64,000 nucleotides of DNA, taken from NCBI GenBank assembly GCA_031374115.1, contig JANMNO010000061.1, positions 1-64,000 of the forward strand. Reading direction: 5' to 3'. A program made the translations under genes and the position numbers. Shown one piece after another: positions 33,534 to 42,314 of this stretch (the stretch's first letter is position 1; the number at the start of each line of letters is the position of its first letter). The notes below the pieces were generated by a model. It was not told the DNA's origin, did no database searches, and saw only the letters and a program-made list of their open reading frames with translations. This DNA comes from JAKFWF01 sp031374115. GTDB taxonomy: Bacteria > Pseudomonadota > Alphaproteobacteria > Rhizobiales > Hyphomicrobiaceae.

Positions 33534-34745
33534 GTGACGCGATCCCCTACCATAATGCAGATCATTCCGCGCCTCGATACCGGCGGCGCGGAGTTGTCGG
33601 CAATCGAAATAAACAGCGCTGTCGTGGCGGCGGGCGGGCGCTCCATCGTTGTCACGGAAGGCGGGCGCATGGCCGATGGTGTCATCAAAGGTGGCGGCGA
33701 GTTGCAGATCATGCGAACCGGTACCAAGAACCCATTTCGGATCTTGCGGAATGTCAGCAACATTCGGCTTGTCGCGATGCTCGAGGGCGTCGATTTGATC
33801 CATGCCCGTAGCCGGGCACCGGCATGGAGCGGGATGATTGCGGCCCATCAGGCCGGCATCCCATTCGTCACCACGTATCACGGTGCATATGCCGAGAAGA
33901 GCCGTATCAAAAACCTATACAACAGCGTCATGGCCCGCGGCGATATGGTGATCGCCAATTCGCACTACACCAGCCGTCTGATCCAGTCGCGCTACGGCAC
34001 GCCTGAAGCCCGCATCCGCGTGATCCACCGTGGCGTCGATGACGCGCAGTTTGATCCAGCCAAGGTATCGGCCGCGCGTCGCGATGCCATGCGCTCGAAG
34101 CTTGGACTGATGCCGGGTCAAAAAATGATACTGCAGGCCGCGCGGTTGACAAACTGGAAAGGTCAGCTGGTGCTGATCGAGGCGGCATCCCGGCTTGTGC
34201 AGTCGGGCAAGCTGAACGACGCCGTCGTCGTACTGGCCGGCGACGCCCAAGGACGGGATGAGTATGTGAGCCGCCTCGAAACCGACATCGCCCGGCTTGG
34301 CCTCGCCGGCAAAGTCCGTCTTGCCGGTCACGTCGATGACATCCCGGCGGCTCTCGCCGTCGCCTGGGTCGCCGTGATCGCCTCGACCGAGCCGGAAGCG
34401 TTCGGCCGAAGCGTCACCGAGGCAGCGGCGATGGGGTGTCCGGCCATTGCCACCGACATCGGTGCGCCACCTGAAACGGTGTTGGCGCCACCTGCTACGT
34501 CCTACGACCAGGCTACCGGCTGGCTTGTGCCGCCCGGCGATGCAGCACAACTCAGCCTGCGACTGGAACAAGCGCTCGCACTGACGACCTCGGCGAGAGC
34601 AGCTTTGGGCGGCCGCGCCCGCGCGCACGTGCTGCGGAACTTCTCACTGAGGTCGATGAAGCACGCTACCCTCGCCACCTATGACAAACTTCTTGGCACG
34701 AACCTTGTCGAACGTTTTATGAGCACGCTATCGCCTACGAATTAG
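33534..34745 (+). CDS. GT4-family glycosyltransferase
   Basis: This 403-residue protein opens TIMQIIPRLDTGGAELS, the donor/acceptor loop of GT-B glycosyltransferases, and has the C-terminal GT4 signature EAFGRSVTEAAAMGCPAIA, whose Glu residues contact the nucleotide-sugar. GT4 enzymes build lipopolysaccharide or exopolysaccharide. A GTG start at 33534 is proposed because AGGAG precedes it and because it keeps residues PTIMQIIPRL that begin homologous proteins; ATG 33555 is an alternative. No other polysaccharide genes adjoin it except the distant GT11 gene at 46.3 kb. Confidence 0.85.
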   Translation: MTRSPTIMQIIPRLDTGGAELSAIEINSAVVAAGGRSIVVTEGGRMADGVIKGGGELQIMRTGTKNPFRILRNVSNIRLVAMLEGVDLIHARSRAPAWSGMIAAHQAGIPFVTTYHGAYAEKSRIKNLYNSVMARGDMVIANSHYTSRLIQSRYGTPEARIRVIHRGVDDAQFDPAKVSAARRDAMRSKLGLMPGQKMILQAARLTNWKGQLVLIEAASRLVQSGKLNDAVVVLAGDAQGRDEYVSRLETDIARLGLAGKVRLAGHVDDIPAALAVAWVAVIASTEPEAFGRSVTEAAAMGCPAIATDIGAPPETVLAPPATSYDQATGWLVPPGDAAQLSLRLEQALALTTSARAALGGRARAHVLRNFSLRSMKHATLATYDKLLGTNLVERFMSTLSPTN

Positions 34746-34836
34746 GCGACTTGATCCTTGACCGTCTTCCGCTAATCGCCTCAACTTGCTGCAATCACAC
34801 TGGCGAAACAGGATCTCGACCAAACCGGAGACCCAG

Positions 34837-36417
34837 ATGAAACGTGCATGGACAAATCTGACTGCCGCAGTCGCAGTGGGTCTTGCGGCGGTGTTGGCCG
34901 CTCTGCCAACAATGGCGCAGACCACGCTCAAAATCGTAATGCATTCGGACTTGAAGATCGTCGATCCGATCTGGACCACGGCCTACATCACCCGCAATCA
35001 CGGCTACATGATCTACGACACGTTATTCGCGATGGATGCCAAAGGCGAGATCCAGCCGCAGATGGTCGAGAAGTACGAGACCTCCCCCGACAAGCTGACC
35101 TTCACGTTCACGCTGCGAGCTGGCCTCGCCTGGCACGACGGCGCACCGGTCACTTCTGATGATTGCATTGCCTCCATCAAACGCTGGGGTGCCAAGGACG
35201 GCATGGGCCAGAAGCTGATGAGCTTTGTCGCCGAGCTTGCAGCAGTTGACGCGAAAACCTTCACGATGAAGCTGAAAGAGCCGACGGGTCTCGTGTTGAC
35301 AGCGCTTGGCAAGCCGTCGTCAAACGTGCCATTCATGATGCCGAAGCGCGTCGCCGAGACCGATCCCAACACGCAGCTATCGGAGTTCATCGGTTCAGGT
35401 CCATTCGTATTCAAGAGAGATGAATGGAAGCCGGGCGACAAGACTGTCTACGTGAAGAATGACAAATATGTGCCGCGCTCGGAGCCTGCTTCAGGTCTCG
35501 CCGGCGGCAAGGTCGTCAAGGTCGACAGGATCGAGTGGCGCGCCATTAGCGACCACCAACAGGCCGTCAACGCGCTCCTTGCCGGCGAGATCGACATCAT
35601 CGAGGCGCCGCCGCACGACCTTTACCCGCTGATCAAAGCCGATAAATCGATCAAGTTCGTCGATTGGAATCCGCTCGGCAATCAGTACACATTCCGGCCA
35701 AACTGGCTGCATAAACCGTTCGATAATCCGAAGATCAGACAGGCGCTTTGGTACGTGTTCAACCAGGAAGATTTCCTAAAAGCCGTGATCGGCGATCCGA
35801 CGTACTATAAGGCCTGCAAGGCGATGTTCGTTTGCGGTACATCCCTCGCTTCTGAAGCGGGCATGGCCGACAAGCTCGAAAGCAACATGAAGAAAGCACA
35901 AGAGCTGCTGAAGGAAGGTGGTTATGACGGCACGCCGGTCGTGCTGATGCACTCGACCGATCTGTTCGTGCTGACAAACCTTGCACCAGTCGCGAAGTCA
36001 TTGATGGAGAAGGCTGGCTTCAAGGTCGATATGCAGTCGATGGATTGGCAAACTGTAGTGGCGCGCCGGGCTAAGAAAGATCCACCACCAGCCGGCGGTT
36101 GGAGTGCATTTTTGACCTCATGGGTGGCAGCCGACATTCTCAATCCGGTGATGGCCGCCTATTTCAACTCAGGATGCGAAAAGGCGCTGTTCGGCTGGCC
36201 GTGCGATGCTGACATGGAAAAGCTACGCGATCAATTTGCCCGCGAAACAGATCCGGCCAAGCAGAAGGCGATCGCCGATGCGGTGCAGGTCCGCGCGACC
36301 GAGATCGTGACGCACGTAACGCTCGGTCAGTGGTATCAGCCGGGCGCTACCCGTTCAAACATCGACGGCTGGATACCTGCGCCAGCCCCGATCTTCTGGA
36401 ACATCACGAAAAAGTAG
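34837..36417 (+). CDS. Peptide/opine-type ABC transporter substrate-binding protein
   Basis: The 526-residue protein has a Sec signal peptide (residues 1-27: basic MKR, hydrophobic core, cleavage after LPTMAQ) and the SBP_bac_5 (DppA/OppA) fold, with early KIVDPIWTT and YDTLFAMD segments. It would bind peptides or related nitrogen compounds in the periplasm and deliver them to the permeases encoded from 37220. ATG 34837 follows CGGAG. It is the first gene of the transporter set, but a decayed toxin-antitoxin module separates it from the permeases. Confidence 0.92.
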   Translation: MKRAWTNLTAAVAVGLAAVLAALPTMAQTTLKIVMHSDLKIVDPIWTTAYITRNHGYMIYDTLFAMDAKGEIQPQMVEKYETSPDKLTFTFTLRAGLAWHDGAPVTSDDCIASIKRWGAKDGMGQKLMSFVAELAAVDAKTFTMKLKEPTGLVLTALGKPSSNVPFMMPKRVAETDPNTQLSEFIGSGPFVFKRDEWKPGDKTVYVKNDKYVPRSEPASGLAGGKVVKVDRIEWRAISDHQQAVNALLAGEIDIIEAPPHDLYPLIKADKSIKFVDWNPLGNQYTFRPNWLHKPFDNPKIRQALWYVFNQEDFLKAVIGDPTYYKACKAMFVCGTSLASEAGMADKLESNMKKAQELLKEGGYDGTPVVLMHSTDLFVLTNLAPVAKSLMEKAGFKVDMQSMDWQTVVARRAKKDPPPAGGWSAFLTSWVAADILNPVMAAYFNSGCEKALFGWPCDADMEKLRDQFARETDPAKQKAIADAVQVRATEIVTHVTLGQWYQPGATRSNIDGWIPAPAPIFWNITKK

Positions 36418-36443
36418 CTGATCGGATAAGCGCCACTTGCAAA

Positions 36444-36466
36444 CTATGGTCTTCACGACTATAGTC
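36444..36466. promoter_or_regulatory. Operator-like inverted repeat of the toxin-antitoxin module
   Basis: CTATGGTC (36444-36451) and GACTATAG (36457-36464) form an 8-bp imperfect inverted repeat with a 5-base centre, and GACTATAGTC (36457-36466) is a perfect palindrome by itself. It lies 18 bases before the toxin start, where HigA-type antitoxins repress their own promoter. Binding is inferred. Confidence 0.5.
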
Positions 36467-36483
36467 TGCATTCAAGGAAAACG

Positions 36484-36854
36484 ATGCGTGTCTTTTCGGT
36501 GAAGGCGTTCGGACGATTCCGCCGCCGGGAGAAACTAAGCAACGAGCTATTGCGCAATACCATTGGCCGGATCGATGCGGGCCTCGTCGACGCCGATCTG
36601 GGTGTGGTTTGATAAAGCAGCGTGTTGCACGTGCGGGGCACGGCAAGTGCGGCGGCTAAAGAACTTTGATCGCCGTGCGAAAGGGGTAACGAGCCGTTTA
36701 TCTTTTGCGCTTCGCGAAGAATGAACGGTCAAATCTGAAGCAAAATGAGCTTTTTGACCTGAGAACCCTGGCAACTCTCTGGCTGGATTTATCCGACGAG
36801 CAGATCCAACAAGCTATCGCTGTTGGCGATTTACACGAGGTGCTTGATGAGTAA
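36484..36854 (+). pseudogene. Decayed RelE/HigB-like toxin gene
   Basis: ATG 36484, behind an AAGGAAA site, encodes MRVFSVKAFGRF...GLVDADLGV and then stops at 36610 after 42 residues. The RelE/HigB-like toxin (PF06296 type) continues in another frame from about 36612: IKQRVARAGHGK, then an in-frame TAA at 36657 where the family has Tyr, RTLIAVRKG, a second TAA at 36687, then RAVYLLRFAKNERSNL and on to the end at 36854. So one frameshift and two nonsense codons destroy the gene. The reconstructed length of about 123 residues is normal. The last 54 codons are open and overlap the antitoxin start by 8 bases, the usual coupling in such modules. Confidence 0.82.
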
Positions 36855-37191
36855 GAGGACCGGCTCGGCGAATCGAGTGTCACGCGAAATTGCAGAGATG
36901 GCGGATGCACTGAACCGTCTTGGTGCGCTTGATGCGCATGAGCATGAGCATGAAAAGATCACCATGCGGCACTTGGGTCTCGAAAAAATCAAACGGGCGA
37001 AGCCACCATCTGCTCGTGAGATCGTAGAAATTCGCACGGAAGCGAGAATGAGCCAATCCGTGTTTGCTCGACTGCTGGACGTTTCGACCGGCACTTTAAG
37101 CAAATGGGAACGCGGCGAGTTGGTCCCCCGTGGTCCGGCGGGTAGGCTGTTGGAAATCATCAAGACCAAGGGTGTCAGTGCCGTGCTGTAG
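36847..37191 (+). CDS. HigA/NadS-like XRE antitoxin, intact
   Basis: This 114-residue protein has a C-terminal Cro/C1-type helix-turn-helix (SQSVFARLLDVSTGTLSKWE) and ends GPAGRLLEIIKTKGVSAVL, as in antitoxins paired with PF06296 toxins. The N-terminal part holds a short His-Glu repeat (HEHEHE). It would bind the operator at 36444-36466. The partner toxin is dead, so it may survive as a simple regulator of the surrounding transporter genes; this is inference. ATG 36847 lies inside the toxin's last codons. The permease gene follows after 28 bases. Confidence 0.85.
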   Translation: MSKRTGSANRVSREIAEMADALNRLGALDAHEHEHEKITMRHLGLEKIKRAKPPSAREIVEIRTEARMSQSVFARLLDVSTGTLSKWERGELVPRGPAGRLLEIIKTKGVSAVL

Positions 37192-37219
37192 CCTGCAGAC
37201 CAAATGGGATGTTTGCATA

Positions 37220-38161
37220 ATGTTCGTCTACATTTTGCGACGGCTGGCGGCGACGATACCGGTGATGCTGATCGTCGCCGTGTTCGTTTTCCTGATGCTG
37301 CGCCTGACGCCGGCCGATCCCGCAGCGATCATCGCCGGCGACAACGCGAATGCCGAGCAGGTCGCGGCAATACGCTCGAAACTTGGCCTCGACCGTTCGA
37401 TGCCGGTGCAGTTCGCAATCTGGTCCGGCAAGTTGCTGCAAGGTGATTTCGGCGAGAGCTTCTTCTTCAAGAAGACCGTCACCTCCCTCATCGCCGATCG
37501 CATCGAGCCGACGCTTTCCATTACCGTGCTGACGATACTGCTCGCGATTATAATCGCTGTACCGCTCGGGGTGTTGTCGGCGTACACGCAGGGTAGTTGG
37601 CTCGACCGGATCGTGATGGGGTTTTCGGTGCTCGGGTTCTCGGTGCCAGTGTTCGTCATTGGTTACGGGCTGATTTATTTTCTCGCGATCCAATCGAACT
37701 GGTTTCCCGTGCAGGGCTATCAGCGGCTGTCGGAAGGTTTCGGCGGCTATATTCATCGCTTGATCCTGCCCTCGTTGACGCTTTCGGTAATCTACATCGC
37801 GTTGATCGCGCGCATGACCCGCACCAGCGTGATCGAAGTGCTGTCGGAGGATTACATCCGCACGGCGCGTGCCAAGGGGCAGACCGAACTCAAGGTGCTG
37901 TTCCGGCATGCGCTGCGCAACGCCGCAGTACCGATCGTAACCGTGATCGGCCTCGGCATTGCCCTGCTGATCGGCGGCGTTGTCGTGACTGAGAGCGTCT
38001 ATACCATCCCCGGCCTTGGGCGCCTCACCGTCGACGCGGTATTGGCTCGCGACTATCCGACCATCCAAGCGGTCATTCTGCTGTTCTCGTTCGCCTACGT
38101 AATGATCAATCTGGCAGTCGATTTGCTGTACACCGTGCTCGACCCGAGGATCCGTTATTGA
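37220..38161 (+). CDS. ABC transporter permease, DppB/OppB type
   Basis: The 313-residue inner-membrane protein begins MFVYILRRLAATIPVMLIV and shows about six membrane helices, LRLTPADPA, and the permease EAA-like loop IRTARAKGQTELKVLFRHALRNA, which contacts the ATPases. It matches the first permease of dipeptide/oligopeptide importers. ATG 37220 was preferred over frames running into the antitoxin gene. It overlaps dppC-like by 4 bases (TTGA). Confidence 0.93.
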   Translation: MFVYILRRLAATIPVMLIVAVFVFLMLRLTPADPAAIIAGDNANAEQVAAIRSKLGLDRSMPVQFAIWSGKLLQGDFGESFFFKKTVTSLIADRIEPTLSITVLTILLAIIIAVPLGVLSAYTQGSWLDRIVMGFSVLGFSVPVFVIGYGLIYFLAIQSNWFPVQGYQRLSEGFGGYIHRLILPSLTLSVIYIALIARMTRTSVIEVLSEDYIRTARAKGQTELKVLFRHALRNAAVPIVTVIGLGIALLIGGVVVTESVYTIPGLGRLTVDAVLARDYPTIQAVILLFSFAYVMINLAVDLLYTVLDPRIRY

Positions 38162-39099
38162 CCACCGTATCGAACATGGGCACCCCGTCGCCGTTGTCCA
38201 CGCCGTTGGAAGTGGCGCCAGTTCGCCCGACCGTGTGGCGCAAGCTCTGGCGCAATCCTGGCGTCGTGATCGGCGGACTGATGTTCTTACTGATCACCGT
38301 CCTCGGACTTTCCGCCCCGTGGCTCGGCACTATGAGCCCGGCCGAAATCAATCCGGCATTCCGCAACAAGTTGCCGGGCGCGGAGGCAACGTACCGGCTC
38401 GACGATGGGACGAAGGCAACGCGCGTCCATCACCTTGGCACCGACAGTCTGGGCCGCGACGTCTACAGCCGGGTCATCTACGGCGCTCGCGTTTCGATCC
38501 TGGTTGGCCTCGCCGTTGCCGCGATCTCGATCATCGTTGGATTGCTCATTGGGCTGATCGCAGGGTACGTCAGATGGTTGGATTTTGTCGTCATGCGCAT
38601 CATGGATGGGTTGATGGCGATCCCGGCGATCCTGCTTGCGATCGCGCTGGTGTCGTTGTTCCGCGCCGGCATCGGTAGCGTGATCGCTGCGATTGTCGTG
38701 CCGGAAATTCCTCGCGTTGTTCGCCTCGTTCGTTCGGTTGTCCTGCAGGTTCGCAACGAACCCTACGTCGAAGCCGCCATTACTCTCGGCACGCCGACGC
38801 CAACACTCATTGCGCGGCACATCTTGCCGAACACGATTGCGCCGCTGATCGTGCAGGGTACCTTCATCTGCGCCTCGGCGATCCTGGTCGAAGCGATCCT
38901 GTCGTTTCTCGGCATCGGCATTCCGCCCGAGACGCCGACGTGGGGTAACATCATGGCCGAGGGCCGCGTGATGTTCCGCATCTTTCCGCACAACATTCTC
39001 TATCCCGGCATTCTGCTGGCGCTGACCGTGCTCGCCGTCAATATGCTCGGGGACGGCTTGCGCGACACGCTCGATCCGAAGATGGAGCGGCGTCCGTGA
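38158..39099 (+). CDS. ABC transporter permease, DppC/OppC type
   Basis: This 313-residue protein has an N-terminal helix (VVIGGLMFLLITVLGLSAPW), the periplasmic HHLGTDSLGRDVYSRVIYGAR signature typical of DppC proteins (given here as HLGTDSLGRD), several more helices and an EAA-like loop YVEAAITLGTPTPTLIARH. A TTG start at 38158, inside the previous stop and behind GAGGA, is used; ATG 38176 is possible. It overlaps the ATPase gene by 4 bases, so the three genes are translationally coupled. Confidence 0.92.
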   Translation: MTTVSNMGTPSPLSTPLEVAPVRPTVWRKLWRNPGVVIGGLMFLLITVLGLSAPWLGTMSPAEINPAFRNKLPGAEATYRLDDGTKATRVHHLGTDSLGRDVYSRVIYGARVSILVGLAVAAISIIVGLLIGLIAGYVRWLDFVVMRIMDGLMAIPAILLAIALVSLFRAGIGSVIAAIVVPEIPRVVRLVRSVVLQVRNEPYVEAAITLGTPTPTLIARHILPNTIAPLIVQGTFICASAILVEAILSFLGIGIPPETPTWGNIMAEGRVMFRIFPHNILYPGILLALTVLAVNMLGDGLRDTLDPKMERRP

Positions 39100-40739
39100 A
39101 CAATGCCGCATCTCTCAGCGTGCTCGAAATCGCGAACCTGTCCATCGCGCTGCCCAAGGGTGCCGACCGCCGTTACGCCGTCGACGACGTGTCGTTCTCA
39201 GTTGCACGCGGTGAGATCGTATGCGTGGTCGGCGAGTCCGGCTCGGGTAAATCGGTGACGGCGCAGGCGGTGATGGGTCTGCTGCCCAAAGCTCAGCTGA
39301 CAAGAGACGCCGGCGCGATACTCCTGGAAGGCGAGAACGTCTGTGCCGTGACGACCCAGCGTCTGCGTGAACTGCGCGGCACCCGCATGTCGATGATATT
39401 CCAGGAGCCAATGACGGCGCTGAACCCGGTCGAGCGCGTCGGCGATCAGATCGGCGAGGTATTGGAGATCCACACCAAGCTTGGTACGGCAGAGCGCCGG
39501 CAACGCGTGCTCGAAATCATGCGGGCGGTGCATCTTCCCGATGTCGAGCAACTAATAGACAGTTTTCCGCATCAGTTGTCTGGCGGGCAGCGGCAACGCA
39601 TCATGATCGCCGCAGCCCTGGTGCTCGATCCTGTGCTGTTGATCGCTGACGAGCCCACAACCGCGCTCGACGTCACGACGCAAGCGCAAATCCTGTCGCT
39701 GATCAAGGAACTGCAGGTGCGGCGGGGCACCGGTGTGTTGTTTATCACGCATGATTTTGGCGTGGTCGCAGATATCGCCGACCGCATCGTCGTCATGCAA
39801 AGCGGGCGCGTGGTCGAGACCGGCACGCGCGACGAGATCCTGCGCAACCCGCGTGAAGCCTATACGCGAATGTTGATTGCTTCGGTGCCGAGTTTGACGC
39901 CGCCGCCGCGCAAGGCAATCACCGCACCGGTCACGCTGAAGACGACAAACCTGACGAAGACCTATTCGAGCCCGGGCTTCTTTCGCGCGGGTCGCGCGGT
40001 GAAGGCCGCGCAAAATGTTTCAATCAACATTCGTCGTGGCGAAACTCTCGGCATCGTCGGCGAATCTGGGTCGGGCAAGTCAACGGTCGCGCGCTGTATC
40101 GCAAGGCTGGTCGATCCGACTTCGGGGGAGATCCGGATCGGTGACCTCGACATTGCCACAATGCCGGAACGCATACTGCGACCCGAGCGAAAACGCGTTC
40201 AGATCGTATTCCAGGACCCGTATCGTTCCCTCAATCCTCGGCGCACGGTCGAGGCATCGATCATCGAAGGCCCCATGAACTTCGGCGCAACTTTAGAAGC
40301 TGCTACAGCCCGCGCCCGCGAGTTGATGGGCTTGGTCGGCTTGTCGCCGGCGGCGCTATCGCGCTATCCGCATCAGTTCTCAGGTGGTCAGCGCCAGCGG
40401 ATCGCGATCGCCCGCGCGCTCGCCATGGAGCCACAGCTTCTGATCGCCGACGAAGCGGTCTCGGCGCTCGATGTGTCGGTGCAAGCGCAAGTGTTGAAAC
40501 TGATCGACGAGATACGTCAGCGGTTCGATATAGCGGTGCTTTTCATCACGCATGATCTGCGCGTGGCGGCTCAGGTGTGTGACCGGATTGCGGTGATGCA
40601 ATCGGGCGTCGTGGTTGAAGAGGGCGCGACCGTCGATCTCTTTGCCGCGCCCAAACACGCCTACACAAAAGCGCTATTCAATGCGGCGCCGGGCAGGAAT
40701 GCGAAATTCGGGGCGGCGGCGAACTTGGTCGCCGGATAG
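39096..40739 (+). CDS. Fused double ATPase of the peptide-type ABC transporter (DppD-DppF)
   Basis: The 547-residue protein contains two complete ABC domains in one chain. The first has GESGSGKSV, LSGGQRQRIMIA and LLIADEPTTALD; the second, from about residue 285, has GESGSGKST, FSGGQRQRIAIA and LLIADEAVSALD. In most dipeptide importers these are separate DppD and DppF subunits; fused forms (as in YejF and GsiA) are known. In the second Walker B region, Glu is followed by AVSALD, still functional. The GTG start at 39096 overlaps the permease stop. It powers uptake through the two permeases. Confidence 0.94.
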   Translation: MNNAASLSVLEIANLSIALPKGADRRYAVDDVSFSVARGEIVCVVGESGSGKSVTAQAVMGLLPKAQLTRDAGAILLEGENVCAVTTQRLRELRGTRMSMIFQEPMTALNPVERVGDQIGEVLEIHTKLGTAERRQRVLEIMRAVHLPDVEQLIDSFPHQLSGGQRQRIMIAAALVLDPVLLIADEPTTALDVTTQAQILSLIKELQVRRGTGVLFITHDFGVVADIADRIVVMQSGRVVETGTRDEILRNPREAYTRMLIASVPSLTPPPRKAITAPVTLKTTNLTKTYSSPGFFRAGRAVKAAQNVSINIRRGETLGIVGESGSGKSTVARCIARLVDPTSGEIRIGDLDIATMPERILRPERKRVQIVFQDPYRSLNPRRTVEASIIEGPMNFGATLEAATARARELMGLVGLSPAALSRYPHQFSGGQRQRIAIARALAMEPQLLIADEAVSALDVSVQAQVLKLIDEIRQRFDIAVLFITHDLRVAAQVCDRIAVMQSGVVVEEGATVDLFAAPKHAYTKALFNAAPGRNAKFGAAANLVAG

Positions 40740-40774
40740 TCTCGAAAAGCAAGTAGGGGAGTAGGAACAACGTC

Positions 40775-42226
40775 ATGATGAAACTCGCCGAATACTCGAG
40801 CTACGATGGCCTCGGTCTCGCGGAACTGGTTGCCACGAAGCAGGTAACACCGAAAGAATTGGCGCTCAGCGCAGCCGCCGCCATCGAGAAGGTCAACCCG
40901 AAACTGAATGCCGTAGTCGAGATTTACGAAGACCGAATCGGCGGCCTCGATGAAAAGAGCTTAGGCACGGGCCCGTTCCACGGTGTGCCGTTTCTCATGA
41001 AGGATGTCTTCGGCCACGAGAAGGGTCGCAAAATCGAGTTCGGATCGAGACTATGCAGGGGCATGGTCGTCGAGACCGGCACCTATCTGGTCGATCACCT
41101 CAAGGCTGCCGGCGTCAACATCGTTGGCCGCTCCGCCGCACCGGAATATTCGATGGCCGGCACAACCGAGGGCGTGCTGTATGGCAACACGTCCAACCCA
41201 TGGCGGCATGGTTTCTCCGCCGGCGGCTCCAGCGGCGGCGCGCAGTCGGCGGTGACGGGTGGCATCGTGCCACTCGCCCACGGTTCAGACATCGGCGGCT
41301 CGATCCGCATCCCGGCGAGTTTCTGCGGCGGTGTTGGGTTGAAGCCGTCGCGCGGACGGGTTTCGATCGGCCCAGTCGTGGACGAAGGCGGCTTCGGCTA
41401 CTCCGCAAATCTCGTGCAGGCGAAAACCGTTCGCGACGCCGCCGCCATGCTCGAATGTCTCTCGGCAGCGATGCCCGGCGATCCCTTCATTATTCCTCGG
41501 CCCGCGGAAAGCTATGCTGCGCTGGCGAGGCACGCTGCAGGCCAACTGCGCGTCGGCATCGTGCTCGACGAACTGGTCGGCGCCGCAGTCGATCCGGAAG
41601 TTGCGAGCGCGGTCGAAGCGACGGGTAAAATGCTAGCCAGCATGGGCCACTCGGTCGAGCGGGCGCATGTTGATATGGGCGGTGTCGGCGTTCTCGATGC
41701 GACCACGGCGATTTTCTTCTTCGGCTTCGACAGCCGACTCGAAGCTTACGCGAAACGCACCGGCAATAAGATCGGGCCGGATACGCTGGAGCCTGTCATT
41801 CTGGCCATGTACGAGTACGCCAAGACGATAACCGCCGCTCAGTTCATGACGGCGTTAGCGGAAGCAAACGTTGCGCGGCGCAGGCTCGGCGCATTCTGGA
41901 GCAAGTACGATATCTGGCTATCGCCGACCACCGCGCGCGTCGCCGAACCCTGGGGCAACTATAACCTCTCCAAGCCCGGGGTGGGCGCCAAGCACCTGTC
42001 GCAGGACCTCTTCAAGATCCCGGTGCAGTTCACGATCCCGCACAACATCATGGGCACGCCGGCGATGTCGCTGCCGCTTGCCGTGCATTCCAATGGATTG
42101 CCGATCGGCGTGCAGATCGCGGCCAAACCCGCCGATGAGCATGTCGTCCTGCAAGTAGCGACCACGCTCGAACAAGCGATGCCTTGGAGAGCGCGGGTGC
42201 CACCGTTGCATGTTTCAAACATCTAG
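40775..42226 (+). CDS. Amidase-signature-family amidase
   Basis: The 483-residue enzyme shows the Ser-cisSer-Lys triad of amidase-signature hydrolases: Lys in PFLMKDVFG, the cis-Ser and the glycine-rich GFSAGGSSGGAQSAV loop, and the nucleophile Ser in GSDIGGSIRIPA. It hydrolyses an amide, releasing ammonia or an amine. The double ATG at 40775/40778 follows AGGGGAG. It is 35 bases after the transporter ATPase gene and precedes a class I aminotransferase, suggesting that the imported compound is an amide processed here. GatA is unlikely, because no gatC or gatB adjoins it. Confidence 0.9.
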   Translation: MMKLAEYSSYDGLGLAELVATKQVTPKELALSAAAAIEKVNPKLNAVVEIYEDRIGGLDEKSLGTGPFHGVPFLMKDVFGHEKGRKIEFGSRLCRGMVVETGTYLVDHLKAAGVNIVGRSAAPEYSMAGTTEGVLYGNTSNPWRHGFSAGGSSGGAQSAVTGGIVPLAHGSDIGGSIRIPASFCGGVGLKPSRGRVSIGPVVDEGGFGYSANLVQAKTVRDAAAMLECLSAAMPGDPFIIPRPAESYAALARHAAGQLRVGIVLDELVGAAVDPEVASAVEATGKMLASMGHSVERAHVDMGGVGVLDATTAIFFFGFDSRLEAYAKRTGNKIGPDTLEPVILAMYEYAKTITAAQFMTALAEANVARRRLGAFWSKYDIWLSPTTARVAEPWGNYNLSKPGVGAKHLSQDLFKIPVQFTIPHNIMGTPAMSLPLAVHSNGLPIGVQIAAKPADEHVVLQVATTLEQAMPWRARVPPLHVSNI

Positions 42227-42314
42227 TTTGGCGGTTCAGCTAATGAGCGGGCCTTCCCTCCGATGGGTGGCCGTGCAACCTTGCGTGCGAAAACGAACAC
42301 ACGGGATTTACCAG

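Noticed and set aside
34744..34781. Inverted repeat AGGCGA/TCGCCT after the glycosyltransferase gene as terminator
   Set aside because: Only 6 bp with a 26-base loop and no T run.
40775..42226. GatA subunit of Glu-tRNA(Gln) amidotransferase
   Set aside because: The amidase triad is shared, but there are no gatB or gatC genes and the neighbours are transporter and aminotransferase genes.
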